64,000 nucleotides of DNA. It comes from Bacteroidaceae bacterium (GTDB lineage Bacteria > Bacteroidota > Bacteroidia > Bacteroidales > Bacteroidaceae). The position numbers and the translations under genes were made by a program. Position 1 is the stretch's first letter; the number at the start of each line of letters is the position of its first letter. Under the pieces are notes generated by a model. That model was not told the DNA's origin. It made no database searches and saw only the letters and a program-made list of their open reading frames with translations. Location: NCBI GenBank assembly GCA_902362595.1, contig CABIXF010000004.1:1-64000 (forward strand). The letters run 5' to 3'. This document shows, piece by piece, positions 55,272-62,620 of this stretch.

Positions 55272-56282
55272 ATGGAGAAAAAGATATTGGTGACCGGTGC
55301 CAGTGGGTTTATTGGCAGTTTTCTGGTGGAAGGGGCCTTGGAACGGGGCTTTCAGGTATGGGCAGGCGTGCGGAAAACCAGCAGCCGGAAATATTTGCAG
55401 GATGCACGCATTCGTTTTGCGGTGTTGGATTTCACCGATTCCGACCGCTTGGCCGGACAGCTGGAGGAACAGAAACGCTTGTATGGGAAATGGGATTACA
55501 TCATTCATTGTGCCGGGGTGACCAAATGCCTGGATAAGGCCGATTTTGAAATCGGAAATTACTGGGCTACGCGGCATTTTATCGAGACGCTGAAGCGCTT
55601 GGACATGCTTCCCGTGAACTTTATTTACATTAGTTCGTTAAGTATATTCGGACCGATACGTGAGAAAGATTACACTCCCATTTGCGAGGAAGATACGCCA
55701 CGCCCGAATACGGCGTATGGATTGAGTAAGCTTCATACAGAGGAATACCTGAAATCTTTGTCCGGTTTCCCGTATGTGATTTTCCGTCCTACCGGCGTGT
55801 ACGGGCCTCGGGAGCGAGATTATTTCCTGATGGCCAAGTCTGTAAAGCAGCATGTGGATTTTGCGGCAGGCTTTAAGCGTCAGGACATCACGTTTGTTTT
55901 TGTGAAAGATTTGGTGCAGGCCATTTATCTGGCCATTGAAAAGAATGTCACCGGCCGGGCCTATTTCGTGAGTGACGGGAAAGTGTACAGTAGCCACACG
56001 TTTTCCGATCTGATTCGGAGGGAGCTGGACAATCCGTGGATGGTTCGTGTGGTGTGTCCGTTGTTTCTCTTGAAAGCCATCTCGTTTGTGGCAGAGAATA
56101 TTGGGCGGTTGGCCCGGAAGACCAGTACATTGAACTGTGACAAGTATCGTATCATGAAGCAGCGGAACTGGAGGTGTGACATTTCCCCGCTGGAAAAAGA
56201 GTTGGGCTATGTGCCTGAATATCCGTTGGAGAGAGGTGTAAAAGAAATAATTGCCTGGTATAAGAAAGAAGGATGGCTATAG
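55272..56282 (+). CDS. Extended SDR (NAD-dependent epimerase/dehydratase family)
   Basis: A 336-residue Rossmann-fold oxidoreductase. Start taken at MEKKILVTGASGFIGS, five bases after the CDF stop; the cofactor motif GASGFIG lies at about 9-15, an SSLSIFG strand with the active Ser near 125, and the catalytic YGLSK near residue 152. FRPTGVYGPRERDY and TFVFVKDLVQAIYLAIEK follow. Bacteroides has a reductase of this kind for 3-ketosphinganine (BT_0972 type), and the overlapping next gene is a PAP2 membrane protein, so a sphingolipid role is plausible; sugar-nucleotide or sterol-like substrates are alternatives. Confidence 0.82.
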   Translation: MEKKILVTGASGFIGSFLVEGALERGFQVWAGVRKTSSRKYLQDARIRFAVLDFTDSDRLAGQLEEQKRLYGKWDYIIHCAGVTKCLDKADFEIGNYWATRHFIETLKRLDMLPVNFIYISSLSIFGPIREKDYTPICEEDTPRPNTAYGLSKLHTEEYLKSLSGFPYVIFRPTGVYGPRERDYFLMAKSVKQHVDFAAGFKRQDITFVFVKDLVQAIYLAIEKNVTGRAYFVSDGKVYSSHTFSDLIRRELDNPWMVRVVCPLFLLKAISFVAENIGRLARKTSTLNCDKYRIMKQRNWRCDISPLEKELGYVPEYPLERGVKEIIAWYKKEGWL

Positions 56283-57256
56283 AACTGAAGTTATTTGAAC
56301 GAGTAGAAAGTGGGAAGGGACTGTTTGCAGTAGAAAGCATCAGTTTGATTTATAATGCCCTGACCTCTATTTTGATTTTGTTGCTCTATCCCCGGATGGA
56401 CCATCCCGGGACCATGTTGCTGGAACGTCTGGGTATTGTAGTACTGACGTTCGTACTGATTCATTTGTATCAGGCATTTCCCTGCCGGTTGACAGCTTTT
56501 GTCCGGATGGTGGTGCAGATGTCACTGCTGGCCTACTGGTATCCGGACACGTTTGAGTTCAACCGTCTGTTCCCGAACCTGGACTATCTGTTTGCTTCTG
56601 CCGAACAGACCATTTTCCATTGCCAGCCCTCCGTGGAATTCAGTAAGCTGTGTCCCTCGGTATGGTTCAGTGAGCCGTTCAATATGGGTTACTTCTTCTA
56701 TTATCCCATGATGCTGATTGTGGTGGTGTATTACTTTCTGACCCGGTTTGAGTGGTTTGAGAAAATCTGTTTTGTGTTGGTCACCTCTTTCTTCATTTAC
56801 TACCTGTTCTATATTCTGGTGCCGGTTGCAGGTCCGCAGTTTTATTTCCCGGCCATTGGGATGGACAAGGTGAATGCGTGTGACTTTACGCCCATCGGCG
56901 ATTATTTCAACCACAATACGTTCTTGCTTCCGGGGCCCGGATATGAGCATGGATTCTTCTATAATCTGGTGGAGGCCTCTCAGGAAGTGGGCGAACGCCC
57001 TACCGCCGCTTTCCCCAGCTCGCATGTGGGTATCTCTACCATTGTGATGATTATGGCCTGGCGTGTGAACCGGAAGCTGGCTTATATCCTTTTCCCGTTC
57101 TATGTGTTGCTTTGCTGTGCCACGGTCTACATTCAGGCGCACTACCTGATTGATTCTCTCGTGGGATTGATTACCGCATTCTTCGTGTACCAGCTGGCTA
57201 CGCTGATGTACAAGCGGTGGTTCATTTCGCCCGTTTTCAAGCGCATCATGTATTAA
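56273..57256 (+). CDS. PAP2-superfamily membrane protein
   Basis: A 327-residue inner-membrane protein with about seven membrane segments. The PAP2 motifs are recognisable: RPTAAFPSSHVGIST near residue 243-257 with the SxxxxSH-type motif, and AHYLIDSLVGL near 287 with the conserved His and Asp; the first KxxxxxxRP-type motif is degenerate (GERPTAAFPSS). The layout resembles the AUR1/inositol-phosphotransferase branch of PAP2 more than soluble lipid phosphatases. Its ATG overlaps the SDR gene's end by ten bases, implying a joint pathway. A phosphosphingolipid or undecaprenyl/PG phosphate substrate is possible. Confidence 0.82.
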   Translation: MAIELKLFERVESGKGLFAVESISLIYNALTSILILLLYPRMDHPGTMLLERLGIVVLTFVLIHLYQAFPCRLTAFVRMVVQMSLLAYWYPDTFEFNRLFPNLDYLFASAEQTIFHCQPSVEFSKLCPSVWFSEPFNMGYFFYYPMMLIVVVYYFLTRFEWFEKICFVLVTSFFIYYLFYILVPVAGPQFYFPAIGMDKVNACDFTPIGDYFNHNTFLLPGPGYEHGFFYNLVEASQEVGERPTAAFPSSHVGISTIVMIMAWRVNRKLAYILFPFYVLLCCATVYIQAHYLIDSLVGLITAFFVYQLATLMYKRWFISPVFKRIMY

Positions 57257-57262
57257 GGAAAA

Positions 57263-57293
57263 AGTCGGTAAGGAGTCTTATTCCTTACCGAAT
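57263..57293 (-). terminator. Terminator overlapping the dusB stop codon
   Basis: CGGTAAGGA (57266-57274) and TCCTTACCG (57282-57290) pair with a 7-base loop that contains the dusB stop (57278-57280). A T-run follows on the minus strand. Confidence 0.7.
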
Positions 57294-58264
57294 GTATTTT
57301 CAATGTGATCTAGGATGGTATTTAACTCCTGGAGTGTCTCTGCACGCAGCATGGCGATGCGGGTATCCTTGAAGTTGGGAATCCCTTTGAACAGCGGGGA
57401 GGCAGCCAGGTGGCGGCGCACGTGCAGAATACCTCTGCGTTCATCCAGCAGGTTCACACTGTCGAGTACTTCCTGTCGTAAGACATCCATCCGCCATTTG
57501 AAAGAAAGGGGTGGAAGTTCTTCTCCGGTCTCCAGATAATGCTTTACTTCCTTGAAAATCCAGGGACGTCCGAAACTGGCCCGTCCAATCATGATGGCAT
57601 CCACGCCGTAGCGGTCGAAACATTCTTTGGCATGTTGAGGGGTGGTGATGTCGCCATTGCCAATGATAGGGATGTGCATTCTCGGATTCTTCTTGACTTC
57701 ACCGATGAGTGTCCAGTCGGCTTCTCCCGTATACATTTGGGCACGGGTACGTCCGTGGATGGTCAGGGCCTCAATGCCGCAATCCTGCAACTGTTCCGCC
57801 AGTTCCACGATAATCTTGTGCTCCGCATCCCATCCCAAACGAGTTTTTACGGTGACCGGAATCTTGACGGCATCGACCACGGCACGGGTGATTTCCAGCA
57901 TCTTGGGTACGTTCTGCAACAGTCCCGAACCAGCTCCCTTGCCGGCCACTCGTTTCACCGGACATCCGAAGTTCAGGTCCAGAATGTCAGGCTGTGCCTG
58001 TTCCACGATGCGGGCTGCTTCCACCATCGTATCGGTATCTTTTCCGTAAATTTGGATGGCTACCGGGCGTTCCTTTTCGCTGATGTTCAGTTTCAGCATT
58101 GTTTTTCCCACCGAACGGATCAACGCATCGCTCGACACGAACTCCGTGTACACCATGTCGGCACCGAACTGCTTGCACATGAGGCGGAAAGCAGGGTCGG
58201 TGACATCTTCCATCGGGGCCAGCAACACTGGCTTTTCTCCTAAATCTATGTTCCTAATTTTCAT
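57278..58264 (-). CDS. dusB: tRNA-dihydrouridine synthase
   Basis: FMN enzyme that reduces uridine to dihydrouridine in the tRNA D-loop. Start set at the ATG ending at 58264 (328 residues, MKIRNIDLGEKPVLLAPMEDVTD), since the longer frame crosses the promoter. Motifs: APMEDVTDPAFR near 16-27, the catalytic Cys in NFGCPVKRVAGKGAGSGLL near 95-113, HGRTRAQMYTG near 167 and GNGDI plus MIGRASFGRPW. These are DusB features. It diverges from the U32 gene across an 88-base region with mirror-image -7 boxes. Confidence 0.92.
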   Translation of the reverse strand: MKIRNIDLGEKPVLLAPMEDVTDPAFRLMCKQFGADMVYTEFVSSDALIRSVGKTMLKLNISEKERPVAIQIYGKDTDTMVEAARIVEQAQPDILDLNFGCPVKRVAGKGAGSGLLQNVPKMLEITRAVVDAVKIPVTVKTRLGWDAEHKIIVELAEQLQDCGIEALTIHGRTRAQMYTGEADWTLIGEVKKNPRMHIPIIGNGDITTPQHAKECFDRYGVDAIMIGRASFGRPWIFKEVKHYLETGEELPPLSFKWRMDVLRQEVLDSVNLLDERRGILHVRRHLAASPLFKGIPNFKDTRIAMLRAETLQELNTILDHIENTFGKE

Positions 58265-58282
58265 TGGCTTGATATTGTCGCG

Positions 58283-58290
58283 CAAAGGTA
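58283..58290 (-). promoter_or_regulatory. -7 box of dusB
   Basis: Minus strand reads TACCTTTG, 18 bases before the start. It is one arm of a perfect inverted repeat with the U32 -7 box. Confidence 0.5.
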
Positions 58291-58320
58291 GTGAAATTTT
58301 ATTATATCCCGAAAAAACGC

Positions 58321-58328
58321 TACCTTTG
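58321..58328 (+). promoter_or_regulatory. -7 box of the U32 gene
   Basis: TACCTTTG, 24 bases before the ATG at 58353. CTACCTTTGCGCG (58320-58332) is the exact reverse complement of 58279-58291. Confidence 0.5.
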
Positions 58329-58352
58329 CGCGGTAATATCATAATAGTGGAA

Positions 58353-59624
58353 ATGAGTTATACAATCAAAGACTTTGAAATCATGGCACCTGTTGGCTCG
58401 CGTGAGTCGTTGGCAGCTGCCCTTCATGCCGGAGCTGATTCCATCTATTTCGGCATTGAGAGTTTGAACATGCGTGCGCGCTCGGCAAGCACTTTTACCA
58501 TAGAAGACTTGCGTGAAATCGCCAAGGTGTGCGAGGAACACGGGGTGAAGAGTTACCTGACCATCAATACCATCATTTACGACGAGGATATTGAACTGAT
58601 GCGTAAGATTGTGGATGCGGCCAAGGAAGCCGGCATCAGTGCCGTCATTGCCGCCGATGTGGCTGTGATGGCTTACTGTAACGAAGTGGGCCAGGAGGTG
58701 CATCTTTCTACCCAGTTGAACATCAGCAACGCGGAAGCGCTGAAGTTCTATTCCCGCTTTGCCGACGTGGTGGTGCTGGCCCGCGAATTGAACCTCAAGC
58801 AGGTGCGCAAGATATACAATGCTATTCAGGAGCAGCAGATTAAGGGCCCGATGGGTGAACTGGTACGTATCGAAATGTTCTGTCACGGTGCCTTGTGCAT
58901 GGCGGTTTCCGGAAAATGCTATCTGAGCCTGAACGAACAGAATGCATCGGCCAACCGAGGTGCCTGCATGCAGGTATGCCGCCGGGCTTACATCGTGAAA
59001 GACAAGGAAAGCGATATCGAGCTGGAAGTGGACAACCAGTACATCATGTCGCCGAAGGATTTGAAGACCATTCATTTCATGGACGAGATGATTGAAGCCG
59101 GTGTCCGGGTGTTCAAGATTGAAGGCCGTGCCCGTGGTCCTGAGTATGTGCGTACCGTGGTGGAATGTTACAAGGAAGCCATCCAGTCGTATCTCGACGG
59201 TACGTTCTCCGACGAGAAAGTGGCCGACTGGGATACACGTCTGAAAACGGTGTTCAACCGTGGTTTCTGGAACGGATATTACCTGGGACAACGTCTGGGA
59301 GAATGGAGCAAGAACTACGGTTCAGAGGCTACGGAGCGCAAGGTATATGCCGGACGCGGCATCAAGTATTTCTCCAATATCGGAGTGGCTGAGTTCCTGA
59401 TTGAGGCGGCTGAAATCAAGGTGGGCGACAAACTCCTGATTACCGGTCCGACTACCGGTGCCATGTATGTCACACTGGAGGAGGCACGTGTAGATTTGAA
59501 ACCGGTGGATGTGGTGAAGAAAGGAGTGCATGTATCGTTCAAGGTACCCGACCGTATCCGTCCCAGCGACCGTCTGTATCGCATGGTGCCAGCAGAGGAA
59601 CTGAAGGCGAAACGGAAAGAATAA
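58353..59624 (+). CDS. U32 family peptidase-like tRNA hydroxylation protein (TrhP/YegQ type)
   Basis: A 423-residue protein starting MSYTIKDFEIMAPVGSRESL. It has the U32 signature around residue 168-190 (RIEMFCHGALCMAVSGKCYLS) with conserved Cys residues that bind an iron-sulphur cluster in this family, and HAGADSIYFGIESLNMRA near the start. In E. coli YegQ/TrhP makes 5-hydroxyuridine at tRNA U34, and YdcP/RlhA hydroxylates 23S rRNA C2501. Length and C-terminal beta domain (VGDKLLITGPTTG) fit the TrhP group. It diverges from dusB, another tRNA-modification gene. The earlier in-frame start at 58056 lies inside dusB and is rejected. Confidence 0.85.
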   Translation: MSYTIKDFEIMAPVGSRESLAAALHAGADSIYFGIESLNMRARSASTFTIEDLREIAKVCEEHGVKSYLTINTIIYDEDIELMRKIVDAAKEAGISAVIAADVAVMAYCNEVGQEVHLSTQLNISNAEALKFYSRFADVVVLARELNLKQVRKIYNAIQEQQIKGPMGELVRIEMFCHGALCMAVSGKCYLSLNEQNASANRGACMQVCRRAYIVKDKESDIELEVDNQYIMSPKDLKTIHFMDEMIEAGVRVFKIEGRARGPEYVRTVVECYKEAIQSYLDGTFSDEKVADWDTRLKTVFNRGFWNGYYLGQRLGEWSKNYGSEATERKVYAGRGIKYFSNIGVAEFLIEAAEIKVGDKLLITGPTTGAMYVTLEEARVDLKPVDVVKKGVHVSFKVPDRIRPSDRLYRMVPAEELKAKRKE

Positions 59625-59644
59625 ATTTAGAGTGTAGATAGATA

Positions 59645-59687
59645 AAATCCTGTCCGCATTTCTGAAACGTGCGGACAGGATTTTTTT
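59645..59687 (+). terminator. Terminator of the U32 gene
   Basis: AAAATCCTGTCCGCA (59645-59659) and TGCGGACAGGATTTTTTT (59670-59687) form a 12-bp GC-rich stem followed by Ts. Confidence 0.9.
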
Positions 59688-59787
59688 GTGAGTATAGGAT
59701 ATGAACAGGTTGGTTAATTACTTGTTGAAATCCTTGTGAGTATTATTCAACTTGTTCTTTGCAGGGCTTGTGTATCAGTGAGTTATT

Positions 59788-59820
59788 GTTATTCACAGCT
59801 TGTGAATAACGTGTGGATAG
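59788..59820. other. Cluster of three DnaA-box-like sequences
   Basis: TTATTCACA (59789-59797) and its exact reverse complement TGTGAATAA (59801-59809) match the DnaA box TTATNCACA, in a perfect 10+3+10 inverted repeat. A third, TGTGGATAG (59812-59820), differs by one base from TGTGGATAA. They lie upstream of the DUF3843 gene. They could regulate it or be part of a larger DnaA-binding region; no AT-rich unwinding element was clearly seen. Confidence 0.5.
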
Positions 59821-59842
59821 CAAATAAGTTCCGTCGGGATGG

Positions 59843-59873
59843 TTTGTTTACTCTCGTAATTATTTTACTTTTG
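59843..59873 (+). promoter_or_regulatory. Promoter of the DUF3843 gene
   Basis: TTTG (59843-59846), 19-base spacer, TACTTTTG (59866-59873); both elements and spacing match the Bacteroides consensus. The start codon is 30 bases downstream. Confidence 0.65.
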
Positions 59874-59902
59874 CATCACAGAATTTTAAATCCAAATCTA
59901 AT

Positions 59903-61396
59903 ATGAAGAAGATATATGTACAAGAGTGGATGTCGTTTCAGCCTTACGGACGTCAGGATGAAATAGATACATATTATGTGAATGTAGCCAACCGTCTTGC
60001 TGATTTCTTGAAGACTGCGGTCGGCGAACGGTATTCGGAGCACAGCCTTCATGGCATTGCCATTTATTTGACCCTCTGGTTTCAGGACCTCATCACACAG
60101 ACAGGCATCTGGGAAGCGTTTATCAGTGAATGTCGCAAGCGGTACGGTCAGCTTGTGCCCTTTATGACGTCGGAAGAAGAAAAGGAATATTATCTAGGAG
60201 AAGTGAATCCGGAAGACCTGCGGTTTCTGCTGTGGCATTATTTCCAGTCTTTGGAAAAGCAGGCTGGCGGTGTGCTGAATCCCGAGAATCCGGTATTTGA
60301 GGAACTGGCTCATCAACTTTACGATTATCTGTCGGAAGAATATGAGGTAGCGCCGGAAAACACTCGCTTGCATGACATGCTGTATGGGGAGCCTTTTGGC
60401 GAAAATGATTACATGCGTTATCGTAGCATCTTGGAGTGGTTCCACTTCTGCAGCTATGTAGGGTTTGAAAACCGGAGCGAGTACCACCATGTGGTGGAGG
60501 CGGCCGTCCGTATGGGGGATGTAAACCCAAGTCTCTTGTCGTACGATGTGAAGCAGAACATTCTGTTTGAAGGAAGAAAGAACCTGCTTTCACTGACCTC
60601 CGTAGAATGGATGGCACTGATAGGAAAGATCCATCCGGAGGCTGCACAGTGGGCAGAAGTCAAAGTCGCCCCTCAAGGAATGTATCTTTATGAGGGTGAA
60701 GACGAGACTTCGTTGTTTGTGAAAGATTTGTCGGGAGAAGAAGAGGTACAGCTGTCTGTCCGTAAGGACTCTGTGGATATGGACTCTTTGAAAGGCCGGA
60801 AGGAAGGCATGACGGTATTGCAGAGCCGATGGGTACAATATGGAGGTACCTGGTGGCAGGACGGTACGCTGGTGGTGTCAGACTATGAGGAAAAGATGAA
60901 AGAAGAGTTGGCCCGACAGGCTGCTAAACGTGAAGATATCCGGCAAACCTACGATGCCTTTATGAAAGCATCCGGCGGGAAGCAGTTTGTGTTCTGCCAG
61001 TCGGAGGAAGAAGTGCGGGATTTCCTTTTCCAGAAAATGGAGTACAAGGAAAAAGAAGAAATACAGATGCCGAAGATGGATGCACAGCACGGACTGGTGC
61101 TGATGATTTCTCCGCATACCGGCATCCATATCCAAATGCGTTTGGGCGAATGCATCTCTTCACCGGAGAACAAGTTTTATGATTCGAAGGAGGCACAGAA
61201 GAAGGCCATCTTGTTCCTCTTGAATCCGGAGGTAATTCCGTATGACTTGAGTTGTGCCCTGCAAGATGCCGATATGTTGCCAGATGCCGGTCTGAACAGC
61301 CTGCAAGGCGAAGAGCACGGGCGGGAACTGGTCAAGAAGAATGCCCGTTTCCTGACCGACTATTTCTTTGGAAAATGCAGGGAGAAGGATTGCTGA
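59903..61396 (+). CDS. DUF3843 family protein
   Basis: A 497-residue cytoplasmic protein without signal or membrane segments, opening MKKIYVQEWMSFQPYGRQDEID. It is acidic and helical in the first 350 residues, with YLGEVNPEDLRFLLWHYFQ near 98 and WHFCSYVGFENRSEYHH-like sequence near 190, then a SEC-C-free C-terminal part (SPHTGIHIQMRLGECISSPENKFYDSKEAQKKAILFLLNPEVIPYDL is abbreviated here by its ends SPHTGIH and VIPYDL). I read it as DUF3843, known almost only from Bacteroidales; function unknown. It has its own strong promoter behind DnaA-box-like sites, and its stop directly abuts the convergent mnmA stop. Confidence 0.75.
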   Translation: MKKIYVQEWMSFQPYGRQDEIDTYYVNVANRLADFLKTAVGERYSEHSLHGIAIYLTLWFQDLITQTGIWEAFISECRKRYGQLVPFMTSEEEKEYYLGEVNPEDLRFLLWHYFQSLEKQAGGVLNPENPVFEELAHQLYDYLSEEYEVAPENTRLHDMLYGEPFGENDYMRYRSILEWFHFCSYVGFENRSEYHHVVEAAVRMGDVNPSLLSYDVKQNILFEGRKNLLSLTSVEWMALIGKIHPEAAQWAEVKVAPQGMYLYEGEDETSLFVKDLSGEEEVQLSVRKDSVDMDSLKGRKEGMTVLQSRWVQYGGTWWQDGTLVVSDYEEKMKEELARQAAKREDIRQTYDAFMKASGGKQFVFCQSEEEVRDFLFQKMEYKEKEEIQMPKMDAQHGLVLMISPHTGIHIQMRLGECISSPENKFYDSKEAQKKAILFLLNPEVIPYDLSCALQDADMLPDAGLNSLQGEEHGRELVKKNARFLTDYFFGKCREKDC

Positions 61397-62446
61397 TTAC
61401 TCGATGATTCCTCCTCCTAATACCACATCTCCTCGGTAGAATGCAGCTGCCTGTCCGCTGGCAATGGAAGCCAGCGGCTCGTGCAGCTGGATATGTAATC
61501 TTCCATCGTTCAGTTGGGTGACGGTGCACCGGTTGGCTTGTTTCCGGTAACGTATCTTGACGATGACATCATCGTGTCCAAGTACAGTTTCAGCGTTCAC
61601 AAGATTCCAGTGCGTGAGAAACATCTCGTTCTTTTCCAGTGCCTGCAGGTTGTCGCTGATAATCACTTTATTCTCTTGGGGGATAATCTCTTTTACAAAG
61701 AGCGCTTTGTTTAGGTGAATACCCAGTCCCCTCCGTTGCCCGATAGTATAGAAAGGATATCCCTCGTGTTTCCCCAGGTAATGTCCTTGTTCGTCATAAA
61801 AATTTCCGGGTATAATTTCCCCTTCCGGTACATGAGCTTTCAGGAAGCTGCGGTAATCCATGGGGCAGAAACATACGCCCAGGCTGTCGCGCTTGGTAGC
61901 CGCTTTCAGGAATCCGCGTGCGGCAGCTATTTCGCGTACCTGGTTTTTGGTCAGCCCGCCCATGGGCAGGCACATCCGTTCCAGTATGGATTGGGGAAGC
62001 CCCCACAGGAAAAAAGACTGGTCCTTGTCGGTATCCTTTCCGCAAGTGATGTGCCAGTAGCCGTCGATGTACCGTTTGTTGACATAATGCCCTGTGGCCA
62101 GGTGGTAAATGCCCCGTTCGTCGGCCACCTGCGCCAGTAATGGCCATTTCAGGTAGTTGTTGCACAAGGTACAAGGCACTGGAGTACGTCCGGCCATGTA
62201 TTCCTGAATGAAATACCGGATGATTTTCTCCTGAAACACGGTACGGGCATCGTACACCAGATAAGGAATGCCCAGTGAGCGGCACAGTTCCCGTGCATCG
62301 TCCAGGTATTCCGTACTGCCGTCTTTTTCATAAAAACGAAAAGTGATGCCGGTCACTTCGTAGCCGGCGTCCTGCAAGAGCAACGCTGCCACCGAGCTGT
62401 CGGTGCCGCCGCTCATACCCAATAAAACCTTTTTGTTCTTTTCCAT
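61397..62446 (-). CDS. mnmA: tRNA-uridine 2-sulfurtransferase
   Basis: Activates U34 of tRNA-Lys/Glu/Gln with ATP and inserts sulphur to make s2U34. 349 residues: PP-loop [14 protein letters not shown] (about 10-23; the usual motif is SGGVDSS, Thr here), the first catalytic Cys in [11 protein letters not shown] near 100, the second in LGVCFCP near 200, and the C-terminal domain with [12 protein letters not shown] near 235 and [17 protein letters not shown] at the end. Two changes are typical of a second MnmA copy seen in Bacteroides, so another copy may exist elsewhere. Stop codons of mnmA and the DUF3843 gene are back to back. Confidence 0.9.
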   Translation of the reverse strand: MEKNKKVLLGMSGGTDSSVAALLLQDAGYEVTGITFRFYEKDGSTEYLDDARELCRSLGIPYLVYDARTVFQEKIIRYFIQEYMAGRTPVPCTLCNNYLKWPLLAQVADERGIYHLATGHYVNKRYIDGYWHITCGKDTDKDQSFFLWGLPQSILERMCLPMGGLTKNQVREIAAARGFLKAATKRDSLGVCFCPMDYRSFLKAHVPEGEIIPGNFYDEQGHYLGKHEGYPFYTIGQRRGLGIHLNKALFVKEIIPQENKVIISDNLQALEKNEMFLTHWNLVNAETVLGHDDVIVKIRYRKQANRCTVTQLNDGRLHIQLHEPLASIASGQAAAFYRGDVVLGGGIIE

Positions 62447-62620
62447 CGGGTGACAAAATTAAAAGAAAATTTATCTTATCTGTATGTCAGTGGATTACTT
62501 TTTCCCCTTGATTCTGATGTTGTACAATTTTATTCCTATTAATGTACGAAACTGCCCATTTGTTTTTTGAGGTGAAACATAATTTTGCTATACAAATTTT
62601 TGTAACTAAATTTAATATTT

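Noticed and set aside
58320..59291. A 323-codon minus-strand open frame
   Set aside because: Antisense of the U32 gene, whose signature motif and promoter fix the coding strand.
59690..59902. Confirmed chromosomal origin
   Set aside because: DnaA-box-like sites are present, but there is no dnaA or dnaN nearby, no clear AT-rich unwinding block, and skew could not be computed; kept only as a finding.
62454..62461. Promoter for mnmA (minus-strand TAATTTTG)
   Set aside because: It is only seven bases before the start codon, leaving almost no leader, and lacks a -33 element.
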